A stretch of DNA of 64,000 nucleotides from positions 146,908 through 210,907 of the forward strand of contig JAAFJN010000005.1 in the NCBI GenBank assembly GCA_013298845.1. Direction: 5' to 3'. This document shows, piece by piece, positions 17,375-26,046 of the stretch; within the stretch, counting starts at the first letter, position 1; each line of letters opens with the position of its first letter. The notes under the pieces were generated by a model that did no database searches, was not told the DNA's origin, and saw only the letters and a program-made list of their open reading frames with translations. A program made the translations under genes and the position numbers. The DNA comes from Chitinophagales bacterium (GTDB lineage Bacteria; Bacteroidota; Bacteroidia; Chitinophagales; Saprospiraceae).

Positions 17375-19015
17375 TTACAGGTTAACCCCGCGTTTCCAAA
17401 ACATAAAATCGTCCTGACCCAACTGCATGGCTTTGGTGTCCATTTCCCCCGATGCGAGGCGAATGACGTATTCCAAAATTTCTTCGCCCATTTCTTCCAC
17501 GGTTTTTTCACCGGAAATAATGCCGCCGCAATTGATGTCAATAATATCGGGCATTTTTTGGGCCAAAGTATCGTTGGTCGACAGTTTTACCATCGGGCTA
17601 ATGGGGTTGCCCGTCGCCGTACCCAATCCGGTGGTAAACAACTGAATGGTCGCTCCGGCCCCGGCCATACCCGTGGTGGACAATACATCATTGCCGGGGG
17701 TACACACCAGTTGCAAACCCGAAGTACGGGCATAACCACCGTACCCAATGGCCGCCGTAACGGGCGAAGTACCGCCTTTTTTGGCCGCGCCCGCCGATTT
17801 AATCGCGTCGGTGATAAGGCCGTCGCGGATATTACCCGGCGAGGGGTTCATGTCAAATCCCGCCCCGATGGCTTCCGCACGGCGGGCGTATTCGCGGCTG
17901 AGGGACACAAAATCGCTGGCTACATTATCCGATACGCAGCGGTTAATCAGTTCTTGTTCCACGCCGCAGAGTTCAGGGTATTCGGCCATTAAAATTTTTC
18001 CGCCGAGGGCCGCTAACAAATCAGCCGTGTGGCCCACCGCCGGATTGGCAGAAATACCCGAAAAACCGTCGGAACCGCCGCATTTTACCCCAATATTAAG
18101 TTGACTGAGCGGTGCCGGTGCCCGTTGAATTTGGTTGATTTGCGCCAATCCTTCAAACGTTTGCAGGGTAGCCGCCGTGAGCATATCGTATTCGGTGGCC
18201 CATTTTTGCCGTTCAAACACCAACAATGGTTTGGCAAAATGGGGGTCTTTTTCCAATAATTTTTCACGAAACAAATTCACCTGCGCGTGTTGGCAACCCA
18301 AACTGAGCACGGTTACGCCCGCCACGTTGGGGTTCACGCAATACCCCGCCAGCAAAGAGCACAGGTTTTCCGAGTCGTCGCGGGTTTCGCCGCAACCGCT
18401 TTCGTGGGTTAAAAACTTGATGCCGTCCACATTGGCAAAAAGGCGTTTGCCCGTTGTTTGCGCCGTTTTTGGGGCAAATGAAAAACCGTCCGTGGTGCCG
18501 TTTTTTTCGTAAAAATTCGCCAGATCGCGCACCTGATCGCGATAGGTATCGGGCTGAGCGTAACCTAATTCTTTTAAAAAAGCGTCTTTTAAAACGAGAA
18601 TATTGCGATTTTCGCAAAAAACCAAAGGAATCACCAACCAAAAATTGCGCACCCCCACCTGGCCGTCGGGGCGGTGATACCCCATAAATGTCCGGTGGCG
18701 AAAACGCTCCACATCGGGTGGCGACCAGTGGTACTCGCCCTGCCGGGTTCCAAAGTTTTCGGCGGCGTGGCGCAGGTTATTGGTAGAAATAAGCCCGCCC
18801 GAGGGAATTTCGGTGGTGGCTTTTCCCACCAAAACGCCGTACATTCGCACCGCATCGCCGGGTGCAAGGGATTGAATTGCAAATTTATGTTTGGCCCCTA
18901 CGGCTTCCTGGAGCACAATAGACTGCCCCTGAAAAGCGATGTGTTCGCCCGGTTGCAAATCTTGCAATGCCACCAGCACATTATCGGAAGGGGCAATTTT
19001 TAGCACTTTCTTCAT
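17375..19015 (-). CDS. uxaA: UxaA-family altronate (or related sugar acid) dehydratase
   Basis: 546 residues from the ATG at 19015. The N-terminal SAF domain (about 1-90: DNVLVALQDLQPGEHIAF) is followed by the large D-galactarate/altronate dehydratase domain with GYHRPDGQVGVRNFWLV, ESGCGETRDD, LSLGCQHAQ, GVKCGGSDGFSGISANPAVG and INCGGIISGEKT. The conserved Cys residues in these motifs probably hold the metal. UxaA itself dehydrates D-altronate to 2-keto-3-deoxygluconate. Because the divergent neighbour is an L-fuconolactonase-like hydrolase, the substrate here could instead be L-fuconate. Length is slightly above E. coli UxaA (495). Confidence 0.88.
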   Translation of the reverse strand: MKKVLKIAPSDNVLVALQDLQPGEHIAFQGQSIVLQEAVGAKHKFAIQSLAPGDAVRMYGVLVGKATTEIPSGGLISTNNLRHAAENFGTRQGEYHWSPPDVERFRHRTFMGYHRPDGQVGVRNFWLVIPLVFCENRNILVLKDAFLKELGYAQPDTYRDQVRDLANFYEKNGTTDGFSFAPKTAQTTGKRLFANVDGIKFLTHESGCGETRDDSENLCSLLAGYCVNPNVAGVTVLSLGCQHAQVNLFREKLLEKDPHFAKPLLVFERQKWATEYDMLTAATLQTFEGLAQINQIQRAPAPLSQLNIGVKCGGSDGFSGISANPAVGHTADLLAALGGKILMAEYPELCGVEQELINRCVSDNVASDFVSLSREYARRAEAIGAGFDMNPSPGNIRDGLITDAIKSAGAAKKGGTSPVTAAIGYGGYARTSGLQLVCTPGNDVLSTTGMAGAGATIQLFTTGLGTATGNPISPMVKLSTNDTLAQKMPDIIDINCGGIISGEKTVEEMGEEILEYVIRLASGEMDTKAMQLGQDDFMFWKRGVNL

Positions 19016-19087
19016 GGCGGGCAAAGGTATAATTTTACCGTAAAATTTTTGTTCTCTCAGCAAAATCCTAATTTCGTTTGCATAAAT

Positions 19088-19927
19088 ATGACATTAGACG
19101 CACACCAACATTTTTGGAAATTTGACCCCATTCGCGACCAATGGATTGACGATTCAATGCAGATACTCCAACGCGATTTTTTGCCCGACGAGTTGACGCG
19201 TTTGTACGCCCAAAACAATATTGATGGCTGCGTGGCGGTGCAGGCCGACCAATCGCCCGCCGAAACCCGTTTTTTGCTGGACCTGGCGGCGCAATATCCC
19301 ATTATTAAAGGTGTCGTGGGTTGGGTTGATCTCCGCGCCTCCGACCTGGAAGCGCAGTTGGAAGCGTACACCACGTTTCCGGCCCTGAAAGGATTCCGGC
19401 ACATTGTCCAGGGGGAACCGGACGTCAATTTTATGCTTCGCCCCGATTTTCAACGCGGGATCGGGCTGTTGCACCAATACGGCTTCACGTACGATATTTT
19501 GATTTTCCCCCACCAAATGGGGGCAGCGCTGGAGTTGGTACGCGCTTATCCGCAGCAGCGTTTTGTGCTCGATCACCTCGGCAAACCCTATATCAAGGAT
19601 GGTTTTCACACCGGATGGGCCACCATGCTGCGCGCTTTGGGGCAATGCGACAACCTCTGGTGCAAGGTATCGGGCCTGGTGACCGAAGCCGACTGGCACC
19701 ATTGGACCGATGCCGATATGGCTCCGTATTTGGACACGGCATTTGAGGTTTTTGGCCCGCAGCGCCTCATGTACGGCTCCGATTGGCCAGTTTCGCTGCT
19801 CGGCGGGGAATACGCACGGGTAAAGGGGATTGTGGATCGGTACCTCAGTCGCTTATCGGAAACAGAACGTGGTTTGGTCATGGGGGATGTTGGAGTTGGT
19901 TTTTATGGCCTCAAGACTTCACTTTAA
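19088..19927 (+). CDS. Amidohydrolase-family lactonase (L-fuconolactonase-like)
   Basis: 279 residues from the ATG at 19088 (MTLDAHQHFWKFDP). The amidohydrolase_2 fold is shown by DAHQHFW at the start, GFRHIVQGEPD near residue 115, FVLDHLGKPYIKDG near 165, WCKVSGLVTEADW near 200, and the terminal RLMYGSDWPVSLLGG with the catalytic Asp near 235. This pattern is characteristic of L-fuconolactonase, L-rhamnono-lactonase and related sugar lactone hydrolases. It is divergent from the uxaA-type dehydratase with 72 bases between starts, which suggests a shared sugar-acid pathway. Confidence 0.85.
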   Translation: MTLDAHQHFWKFDPIRDQWIDDSMQILQRDFLPDELTRLYAQNNIDGCVAVQADQSPAETRFLLDLAAQYPIIKGVVGWVDLRASDLEAQLEAYTTFPALKGFRHIVQGEPDVNFMLRPDFQRGIGLLHQYGFTYDILIFPHQMGAALELVRAYPQQRFVLDHLGKPYIKDGFHTGWATMLRALGQCDNLWCKVSGLVTEADWHHWTDADMAPYLDTAFEVFGPQRLMYGSDWPVSLLGGEYARVKGIVDRYLSRLSETERGLVMGDVGVGFYGLKTSL

Positions 19928-20345
19928 ATAGTTTTAATCACTACATAACCACCCAACACATCTACCATCCTGTAACCGCCGATCTTTAGTCGGCGGCCAT
20001 TGCGCCCGCTCTTTTGCATCTATCATCCTGACAAACATCACATCTTCGCGGCACGACAGGATGTGATGTTTGTCAGGATGATAGATGTAATGGTGAGTCG
20101 GCTTCCGCCCCCCGATGAATCAGGGGGTTACAGGATGATAGATGTACTTTGAGGGGAATGTGCCCATTTTAAGGAGTATAATACGTGTGGAATTATGGTT
20201 TCAAATCAACATTCGTACCGCTCAGAGACTTTGATCTACAGGATAAGTACAATGCCCTCAAGATACACCGTGCCAACTCATAGATTTACCCAACAAGATT
20301 GTACCTTTGCCGCCCCGTTAACAGCAGAATCATCGCAAAATTAAC
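19928..20345. repeat. Intergenic region with nested inverted repeats
   Basis: 418 bases without a gene. The central part is a perfect palindrome of two 28-base arms, 20017-20044 and 20060-20087, with a 15-base loop. Outside it is a second inverted repeat, 19958-19977 and 20126-20145, with 19 of 20 bases pairing. The word CATCTAYCATCCTG therefore occurs four times in alternating orientation. A small extra hairpin (CGCCGA...TCGGCG) sits at 19978-19996. The right-hand 200 bases hold the promoter of the glycosyltransferase. No ORF is present. This looks like a small non-autonomous repeat element. Confidence 0.85.
20302..20309 (+). promoter_or_regulatory. Bacteroidota -7 box upstream of the TMTC-like gene
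   Basis: TACCTTTG fits TAnnTTTG and lies 36 bases before the ATG at 20346. No convincing -33 element is visible. Confidence 0.5.
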
Positions 20346-22349
20346 ATGGCTAAAAAGCAACCCGCCGCCAAACCGGCCCCTTCAAAGGCAGTTAGCACCC
20401 CGCAACCGGAGGTAAAAACCTCGTTTTTTAATGGACTTTTCTGGCGTACGCACTGGATTCCGGCACTGCTCATGATGCTCGTGTCCGTTAACCTGTACTA
20501 TGCTTCTACCAAGTTCGGGTACGTGCTCGACGACGAAATGGTCATTTGGAAAAACACCTACGTGCAAGATGGCGTGTCGGGTATCGGGAAAATATTCGGT
20601 GCCGACAGTTTTATGGGATATTTTCAAAAAAAGGAAGACCTGTATAAAGTAGAAGGTGGCCGTTATCGCCCTTTATCACTGGCGACTTTTGCGCTGGAAA
20701 CCGAACTTTTTGGCAAAGACAAAGCCGATTTGCCCAAAGAAGCGCCTACCCGGGGCGTACCGACGGTGCAGGGCCGTGGTAACCCGCAAATTAGCCACTG
20801 GATTAACGTGCTGCTGTACGGTGCCAACGGTATTTTGTTGTACGCCGTGTTATTGGGGCTTTTCCCACTTTCCGACGGTAAAAAATGGTACACCAGCGTG
20901 GCGTTTTGGGCATCTATGCTCTTTGTTTTTCATCCGCTGCACAGCGAGTGCGTAGCCAATATCAAAGGTCGCGACGAAATTATGGCGCTCATGGGCAGTT
21001 TGGCCGCCTTGTACGCCACCATGAAATATTTTGACACCCAACAGAAACGCTGGTTGGCTTTTAGCGCCGTTTGGTTTTTATTGGGGCTTTTTGCCAAAGA
21101 AAATACCCTGACGTTTATCGCGGTCATTCCTTTAACCGTTTGGTTTTTTGGTCGGGTTCCGGCCAGTCGCGTTGCTACGGCAGCGGCACCGTTGTTGCTG
21201 GCGGCATTTATTTTTATTGCCATGCGCTACAATGCCCTCGGTTATATGCTTAGCCACGGGAAAACAAACAATGACCTGATGAACGATTCGTTCCTCGGGA
21301 TGAACCTGGGCGAACGCACGGCAACGATATTTCTCACGCTGGGCTGGTACATCAAACTGTTGATTTACCCCTCGCCGCTTACCCACGACTACTACCCTTA
21401 CCACGTTCCCAAGGTCAACTGGTCCGATTGGCGTGCACTCCTTTCACTGGCGTTGTACGTGGGCGGCACCGTGTGGGCTTTGCGCACCCTGCGCCAACGC
21501 AAGGTTCCGGCCTACGCTATTTTGTTTTTTATGCTTACGCTGAGTATCGTGTCCAACCTGTTCGTTTCGGTGGGATCGTTTATGAACGAGCGTTTTGTGT
21601 ATATGCCTTCGGTGGGGTATTGTATCCTGGTCGCTTGGGCTTTGTTTGAATGGCTGCCCCGTTTTGCCGAAAACAATGCGGCCGTAAAATGGGCGGGTTA
21701 CGCCGTTTTAGCGCCGGTTTTGGGCTTTTTTGCCTGGAAAACCCTGCAACGCGTACCCGATTGGGAAAATATGCTGACGCTGAACACTTCGGCGGTGATT
21801 GCTTCTCCCAACAGCGCCCGGGCGCAAAGTTTTTACACCACGGCATTGTACCAATACACCTATAATACAACGACCGATAAAGAAGAAAAACTCCGGTTGG
21901 TGGATACCATGGCCGTACACGCCAAACGCGCGTTGGACATTTATCCCAACTACGGCTCGGCGTGGGTGATGTATTGCAATATTGCTTTTGCCCGTTTTGA
22001 GCAGGACCACCAAATGGATCGGTTGTTTAACGAGTTAACGTATTGCCTGGAACACAACCCCAGCAATACCCTCATGCGCAACAACATTGATTCTTACATG
22101 AAATACCTCGCCACCAGCGGCGGAAATCCGAACAAAATATGCGCTTTTGCCTACCGCATTGGCTACGAGGAATTTTATAAAAAGCGCAAAGACATCAAAT
22201 CGGCGTTGCAGTTTTTGAACTACGGCGACATGACCCAATGGCACGATGCGCGCCTGTACGATGCCTTGGTAGAAGTGTACACGGCCGCCGGACAACCGCA
22301 AAAAGCCGCCGAAATGAAGGCTAAAGGCGACGCGGCGCGGGCGTATTAG
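20346..22349 (+). CDS. TMTC-like membrane glycosyltransferase with C-terminal TPR-type helices
   Basis: 667 residues. After a Lys/Pro/Ala-rich cytosolic tail come about ten to twelve transmembrane helices and a soluble helical C-terminus (about 490-667). An acidic VLDDEMV motif (Asp62, Asp63, Glu64) follows the first helix, as in GT-C fold enzymes. HPLHSECVANIKGRDE (about residue 196) and NERFVYMPSVGYC (about 414) match signatures of the eukaryotic TMTC O-mannosyltransferases and their bacterial relatives. It probably transfers a lipid-linked sugar to an extracytoplasmic acceptor; donor and acceptor are unknown. It appears to be a single-gene unit with its own -7 box. Confidence 0.78.
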   Translation: MAKKQPAAKPAPSKAVSTPQPEVKTSFFNGLFWRTHWIPALLMMLVSVNLYYASTKFGYVLDDEMVIWKNTYVQDGVSGIGKIFGADSFMGYFQKKEDLYKVEGGRYRPLSLATFALETELFGKDKADLPKEAPTRGVPTVQGRGNPQISHWINVLLYGANGILLYAVLLGLFPLSDGKKWYTSVAFWASMLFVFHPLHSECVANIKGRDEIMALMGSLAALYATMKYFDTQQKRWLAFSAVWFLLGLFAKENTLTFIAVIPLTVWFFGRVPASRVATAAAPLLLAAFIFIAMRYNALGYMLSHGKTNNDLMNDSFLGMNLGERTATIFLTLGWYIKLLIYPSPLTHDYYPYHVPKVNWSDWRALLSLALYVGGTVWALRTLRQRKVPAYAILFFMLTLSIVSNLFVSVGSFMNERFVYMPSVGYCILVAWALFEWLPRFAENNAAVKWAGYAVLAPVLGFFAWKTLQRVPDWENMLTLNTSAVIASPNSARAQSFYTTALYQYTYNTTTDKEEKLRLVDTMAVHAKRALDIYPNYGSAWVMYCNIAFARFEQDHQMDRLFNELTYCLEHNPSNTLMRNNIDSYMKYLATSGGNPNKICAFAYRIGYEEFYKKRKDIKSALQFLNYGDMTQWHDARLYDALVEVYTAAGQPQKAAEMKAKGDAARAY

Positions 22350-22496
22350 ATCTGTAATGCACTTTGGTACAATTTTCGCAACAAGAGGGTTAAAACGTTG
22401 TTTAAAACTGGCCTGAAATTTTTCATCGGGCGCGTTTTAAAGAAAAAAAATTTGTTTTCTCAAATATCGCCTATATTTGAAGCAAATTCCTATGTT

Positions 22497-23258
22497 ATGT
22501 TTCGAAAAATTGTACTCCCAATCATCGCGGTTATAGCGATCATCAGCACCACCGAGGCGCAAGTTGCCCAGGAACCACTGGGTATTATTTATAATTTTGA
22601 GACCACGTACAACCTCAAACTGACGACCAACCGTGGTTATGTCTTTGGTATGGAAAAAGGTCGGCTCCGCACGTACGATCGAACGACGTATTACCACTGG
22701 AGCATAGGAGAAATTCACAGTCCCCGCGAAGTACGCCAAAGTGCGCCGCCGCAAACGCGTTATCGTTCGTTTGTGTACGGCAAACAAAATGCCCTGTACG
22801 CGCTGCGTGCGGGTTGGGGGGTGAAACGGTATTTATCCGAAAAAGCAAAAGTAAAAGGTGTGGCCGTTGGGTATAGTTACTCCTTTGGCCCCACGTTGGG
22901 CCTGGTGAAGCCCTATTACCTGGCGCTGGCCTTGTACAGCCCCGACAATCCGCTGAACTACATCATCCGTTTACAGCGCTACAGCGACAAAACAGCCGAG
23001 AACTTTTTAAACCCCAATAATATTCTTGGGGCCGCGCCCTTTACACGCGGCCTCAACGACCTTTCCCTGCTTCCCGGCGGAAATGCCTCTCTGGCGTTTC
23101 ATCTCGACTGGGGAGCCTTCGACGAACGGGTTAAAGCACTCGAACTGGGTATCATGCTCGATGTTTTCCCGCGCCCCGCCCCCATACTCGTTTCCGAGTA
23201 CAACAGCCCATTTTTTATTAATTTCTTTGCCAATGTGCAGTTCGGAAAAAGAAGGTAA
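22497..23258 (+). CDS. Secreted beta-barrel-like protein of unknown function
   Basis: 253 residues from the ATG at 22497, chosen because it begins a good signal peptide (MFRKIVLPIIAVIAIISTTEAQ). The mature chain is rich in alternating aromatic and polar residues (NRGYVFGMEKGRLRTYDR, VKGVAVGYSYSFGPTLGL, KPYYLALALYSP) and ends with FFINFFANVQFGKRR, consistent with a small outer-membrane barrel. I do not recognise a named family, though the pattern is familiar in Bacteroidota. An in-frame extension to 22398 lacks a signal sequence. Confidence 0.7.
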   Translation: MFRKIVLPIIAVIAIISTTEAQVAQEPLGIIYNFETTYNLKLTTNRGYVFGMEKGRLRTYDRTTYYHWSIGEIHSPREVRQSAPPQTRYRSFVYGKQNALYALRAGWGVKRYLSEKAKVKGVAVGYSYSFGPTLGLVKPYYLALALYSPDNPLNYIIRLQRYSDKTAENFLNPNNILGAAPFTRGLNDLSLLPGGNASLAFHLDWGAFDERVKALELGIMLDVFPRPAPILVSEYNSPFFINFFANVQFGKRR

Positions 23259-23346
23259 ATTTTTTTTCCAACTGCCCCAACCCTTTCAACCAACCGCCCT
23301 GTCTATACCAATACAAACTCATTCTATATCCATTCTATTGTAGCAC

Positions 23347-23383
23347 TCCCCCGGGCAGAAACTGTGGCCGGGGGATTTTTTTT
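23347..23383 (+). terminator. Rho-independent terminator after the barrel-like gene
   Basis: An 8-bp GC-rich stem (23347-23354 with 23368-23375) is followed by eight T residues. It ends the 22497-23258 transcript and separates it from the DUF177-rpmF pair. Confidence 0.85.
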
Positions 23384-23415
23384 GAAAAAACTTTTTTTAA
23401 TTCTCCAATTAGATG

Positions 23416-23423
23416 TACCTTTG
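23416..23423 (+). promoter_or_regulatory. Bacteroidota -7 box upstream of DUF177-rpmF
   Basis: TACCTTTG matches TAnnTTTG, 28 bases upstream of the ATG at 23452. It probably drives both DUF177 and rpmF. Confidence 0.5.
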
Positions 23424-23451
23424 CCGCCCGAATTTCAAACCGGATTTAGAC

Positions 23452-23973
23452 ATGGGCGTTTTCTCTGCATATTCCCTCCCAGTACAGGGACTAAAAAACG
23501 GGATTCATAAGTACAACTACTTATTGGATGCCTCTTTTTTTAAGGAATTTGAGGCTTCTCCGCTAAATGAGTGTGAAATTGAGGTAGAAGTGGAGTTGGA
23601 CAGAAGGTCCGACATGATGGTATTTCAGGTGGAATTGACGGGTTGGACGGCTGCTTTATGCGACCGCTGCAACGCCGGAATCCGGATGCCATTGGAAGGT
23701 TCGCACGATTTGTTTGTGAAATACAGCGAAGAAAAAGAAGAAGATGACGATGAAGTTATTTTTATCAGCCGCGAGGCTCCTTCTTTTAATTTGGCGAAAT
23801 ATTTGTACGAGTTTTCGGTGTTGTCGTTGCCCATTGCTAATGTGTACGACTGCAAAAACGACGAAAACCCGCCTTGCGATACCGAAGTTCTTCAGTATTT
23901 GGAAGGGAAAAAAGATAATGACGACGATAGCCCAAGCAGTTCTGTCTGGGATGCGTTGAAAGATTTGAAATAG
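23452..23973 (+). CDS. DUF177 (YceD-like) protein, 23S rRNA accumulation factor family
   Basis: 173 residues from the ATG at 23452. The DUF177 pattern is present: a beta-rich N-terminus, LTGWTAALCDRCNAGIRMPLEG near residue 65 (Cys pair C-x2-C), an acidic segment (EEKEEDDDEVIFI), and a second Cys pair later (YDCKNDENPPCDTEV). Members lie next to rpmF in most bacteria and are needed for 23S rRNA accumulation in E. coli and plants. rpmF does follow here, 84 bases downstream. Confidence 0.9.
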   Translation: MGVFSAYSLPVQGLKNGIHKYNYLLDASFFKEFEASPLNECEIEVEVELDRRSDMMVFQVELTGWTAALCDRCNAGIRMPLEGSHDLFVKYSEEKEEDDDEVIFISREAPSFNLAKYLYEFSVLSLPIANVYDCKNDENPPCDTEVLQYLEGKKDNDDDSPSSSVWDALKDLK

Positions 23974-24057
23974 TTAATTGTTTTTTCATACATCTGGTGA
24001 AATGGAAAAAAGTGCGTTTTGCTTTTTAACCGTTTTATCGCAATCATAATTTGAGTC

Positions 24058-24264
24058 ATGCCAAATCCAAAATGGCGGCACTCCAAGCGCCGCAAACGTG
24101 CACGCCGCACACACGACAAAGCAGCAATGCCATCATTGACAGTATGTCCGGTTACTGGCGAACGCCACGTAATGCACCGCGCGTACAAGATTGAAGGTAA
24201 CTTGTACTATCGCGGACAATTGTTGGTTCCGGCACGCGAGGCAGCGAACGCAGCCGAGGCTTAA
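24058..24264 (+). CDS. rpmF: 50S ribosomal protein L32
   Basis: 68 residues: MPNPKWRHSKRRKRARRTHDK, then LTVCPVTGERHVMHRAYKI and YYRGQLLVP. This is the standard Bacteroidota L32, with a very basic N-terminus that enters the 50S subunit. Only one of the Cys residues of the zinc-ribbon form remains (VCPVTGE), so this is a non-zinc variant. Its partner DUF177 gene is immediately upstream. Confidence 0.97.
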   Translation: MPNPKWRHSKRRKRARRTHDKAAMPSLTVCPVTGERHVMHRAYKIEGNLYYRGQLLVPAREAANAAEA

Positions 24265-24300
24265 CCGCCACCCGGTCGTAACCGTCGTCAATTTTTGAGG

Positions 24301-24340
24301 AGGCTCCAGTCCCGCTCGTCGGGATCTTGTGGGGCTTTTT
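24301..24340 (+). terminator. Terminator after rpmF
   Basis: An outer stem AGGCUCC/GGGGCUU (24301-24307 with 24331-24337, two G-U pairs) encloses an inner TCCCG/CGGGA hairpin and runs into TTTTT. It should end the DUF177-rpmF transcript before ridA. Confidence 0.65.
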
Positions 24341-24377
24341 CTATTTGTGCAAAATTGAAATCTAACGCTTTATCTTT

Positions 24378-24758
24378 ATGAAAAAAATCATTACAACAGA
24401 CAAGGCTCCGCTGCCCATCGGGCCGTACAACCAGGCCACGGTGTTTAATGGCATGGTGTTTATTTCCGGCCAGATCGCCATTAATCCCGCCACCGGCGAG
24501 TTAGTGCTAGATTCTATCGAGGAGGAAACTAAATGCGTACTCAACAATGTTGCAGCCCTGCTCGAAGCCAGTGGCTCCAGCCTTGACAAAGTACTTAAAG
24601 CCAGTGTCTTTGTTAAGGATATGAACCAATTTAGCCAGATCAACGCCGTTTACGCCGAGTATTTCATGGCAGAAACCGCGCCCGCGCGCGAACTCGTACA
24701 GGTGTCCGAATTGCCCAGATTTGTCAATATCGAAATCTCTGTTATTGCCTTTCAATAA
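24378..24758 (+). CDS. ridA: RidA family reactive imine deaminase
   Basis: 126 residues, the normal RidA length. RidA hydrolyses reactive enamines/imines made by PLP enzymes such as threonine dehydratase. Signatures are APLPIGPYNQATVFNG at the start, FISGQIAINP, and the catalytic Arg in APARELVQVSELPR, followed by the Glu in VNIEISVIA. trpS starts 15 bases downstream, so the two are probably one transcript. Confidence 0.93.
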   Translation: MKKIITTDKAPLPIGPYNQATVFNGMVFISGQIAINPATGELVLDSIEEETKCVLNNVAALLEASGSSLDKVLKASVFVKDMNQFSQINAVYAEYFMAETAPARELVQVSELPRFVNIEISVIAFQ

Positions 24759-24773
24759 ATTTTTTATCTAACT

Positions 24774-25775
24774 ATGAAAAGTATTCTTTCCGGTATTCAA
24801 CCGACAGGCGACCTCCACATTGGCAACTATTTTGGGGCGGTGCAAAACTGGGTACGCCTTCAGCAAGATTATGAGTGCCGCTACTGCGTAGTGGATTACC
24901 ACTCCATGACAATGCCTTATAAAGCCACTCAATTGCGCGAAAATACCTGGAAAATGGTGTTTTACCTCCTCGCATGTGGCGTCAAACCGGAAAATCTTTT
25001 CATCCAAAGCCAGGTGCCCGAACACGTCGAACTCGGCTGGATCCTCAATTGCGTTACCTCTTACGGCGAACTCCAACGAATGACGCAGTTTAAGGATAAA
25101 AGCGACCAACTCCGCGAAAGCGACGGCGAAGCGTTCGTCAGTGTGGGTTTGTTCGATTATCCGGTACTGCAAGCGGCTGATATCCTGATTTACCACGCCG
25201 ATTTTGTTCCCGTGGGTAAAGACCAGGAGCAACACCTCGAATTGTCGCGCAACATCGCGCAGCGCTTTAACCACCAGTTTGGCAAAGAGTATTTTATCCA
25301 CCCACAGCCGCTGTTTACCGAAATACCTAAATTGCTTTCCACCGCCGATCCCAACCGCAAAATGAGCAAAAGCCTCGGCGAAAAGCACTATATCAACCTT
25401 TTTGGTGAAGAAGATCGCATTCGGAAACAGGTAAAATCGGCGGTGACCGATACCGGTGATACACCGGCGGGTGAAATGAGCGCAGGGGTCAAAAACCTGT
25501 TCGAAATTTTGCGCGCCTGCGGTGCCCTCGATGCGCACCAAAGCCTCACCGATGACCACAACAGCGGCGCTTTGAAATACTCGGATCTGAAAGAAGCAAC
25601 GGCCAATGCCCTCGTGGAATTGATTACGCCGTTCCGCGACCGTCTGGCCGAACTGAACGCCGATAAACGCGCCGTGAAACAACAAATTCAGGAAAGTAGC
25701 GTCGCTATTCGCAAACGCGCCCAGCAAACCATTCAGGAAGTGCGGGAATTAACCGGATTGGCTTCAATCAAATAA
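24774..25775 (+). CDS. trpS: Tryptophanyl-tRNA synthetase
   Basis: 333 residues, class Ic synthetase. The HIGH-type motif is in SGIQPTGDLHIGNYFGAV (residues 6-23) and the KMSKS motif in NRKMSKSLGEKHY near residue 200. DYHSMTMPY and GKDQEQHLELSRNIA are also characteristic. It charges tRNA-Trp. A strong terminator follows. Confidence 0.97.
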   Translation: MKSILSGIQPTGDLHIGNYFGAVQNWVRLQQDYECRYCVVDYHSMTMPYKATQLRENTWKMVFYLLACGVKPENLFIQSQVPEHVELGWILNCVTSYGELQRMTQFKDKSDQLRESDGEAFVSVGLFDYPVLQAADILIYHADFVPVGKDQEQHLELSRNIAQRFNHQFGKEYFIHPQPLFTEIPKLLSTADPNRKMSKSLGEKHYINLFGEEDRIRKQVKSAVTDTGDTPAGEMSAGVKNLFEILRACGALDAHQSLTDDHNSGALKYSDLKEATANALVELITPFRDRLAELNADKRAVKQQIQESSVAIRKRAQQTIQEVRELTGLASIK

Positions 25776-25778
25776 AAA

Positions 25779-25812
25779 AAGCCCTCCGGGGTGTCCGGGA
25801 GGGCTGTGTTTC
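25779..25812 (+). terminator. Terminator after trpS
   Basis: A GC-rich hairpin (AGCCCTCC...GGAGGGCT, 25780-25805) begins four bases past the trpS stop codon, preceded by an A-run and followed by a short T-rich stretch. Confidence 0.8.
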
Positions 25813-25973
25813 AATACTGGTTCAATGGCGTTGTTTTCATTATTAAAATCTGTTCATCGGATTATACATGGAAAATTGAACCCCATTCTAAGGTTTAAAA
25901 AACACTCGGTGGACTTGTTATACACTTCGACGTGTCGCCGTTCATCTGGTGTTTTGTTATGTCATTTAATGAA

Positions 25974-26013
25974 AAATCCCGTCGCGCTGTGAACAGTACG
26001 ACGGGATTTTTTT
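25974..26013 (-). terminator. Bidirectional terminator upstream of the 3' end of the aldo/keto reductase
   Basis: The stem AAATCCCGTCG/CGACGGGATTT, with a 14-base loop, has T-runs in both directions (eight T's on the plus strand, A-run on the left). It lies 34 bases beyond the stop of the minus-strand aldo/keto reductase and probably ends it. Confidence 0.8.
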
Positions 26014-26046
26014 TGCAAAAAAATAAATTTCCTTAAAAACGGCTGA

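Noticed and set aside
24768-25727. 319-codon open frame antisense to trpS
   Set aside because: trpS has both synthetase signature motifs on the plus strand; the antisense frame shows nothing recognisable.
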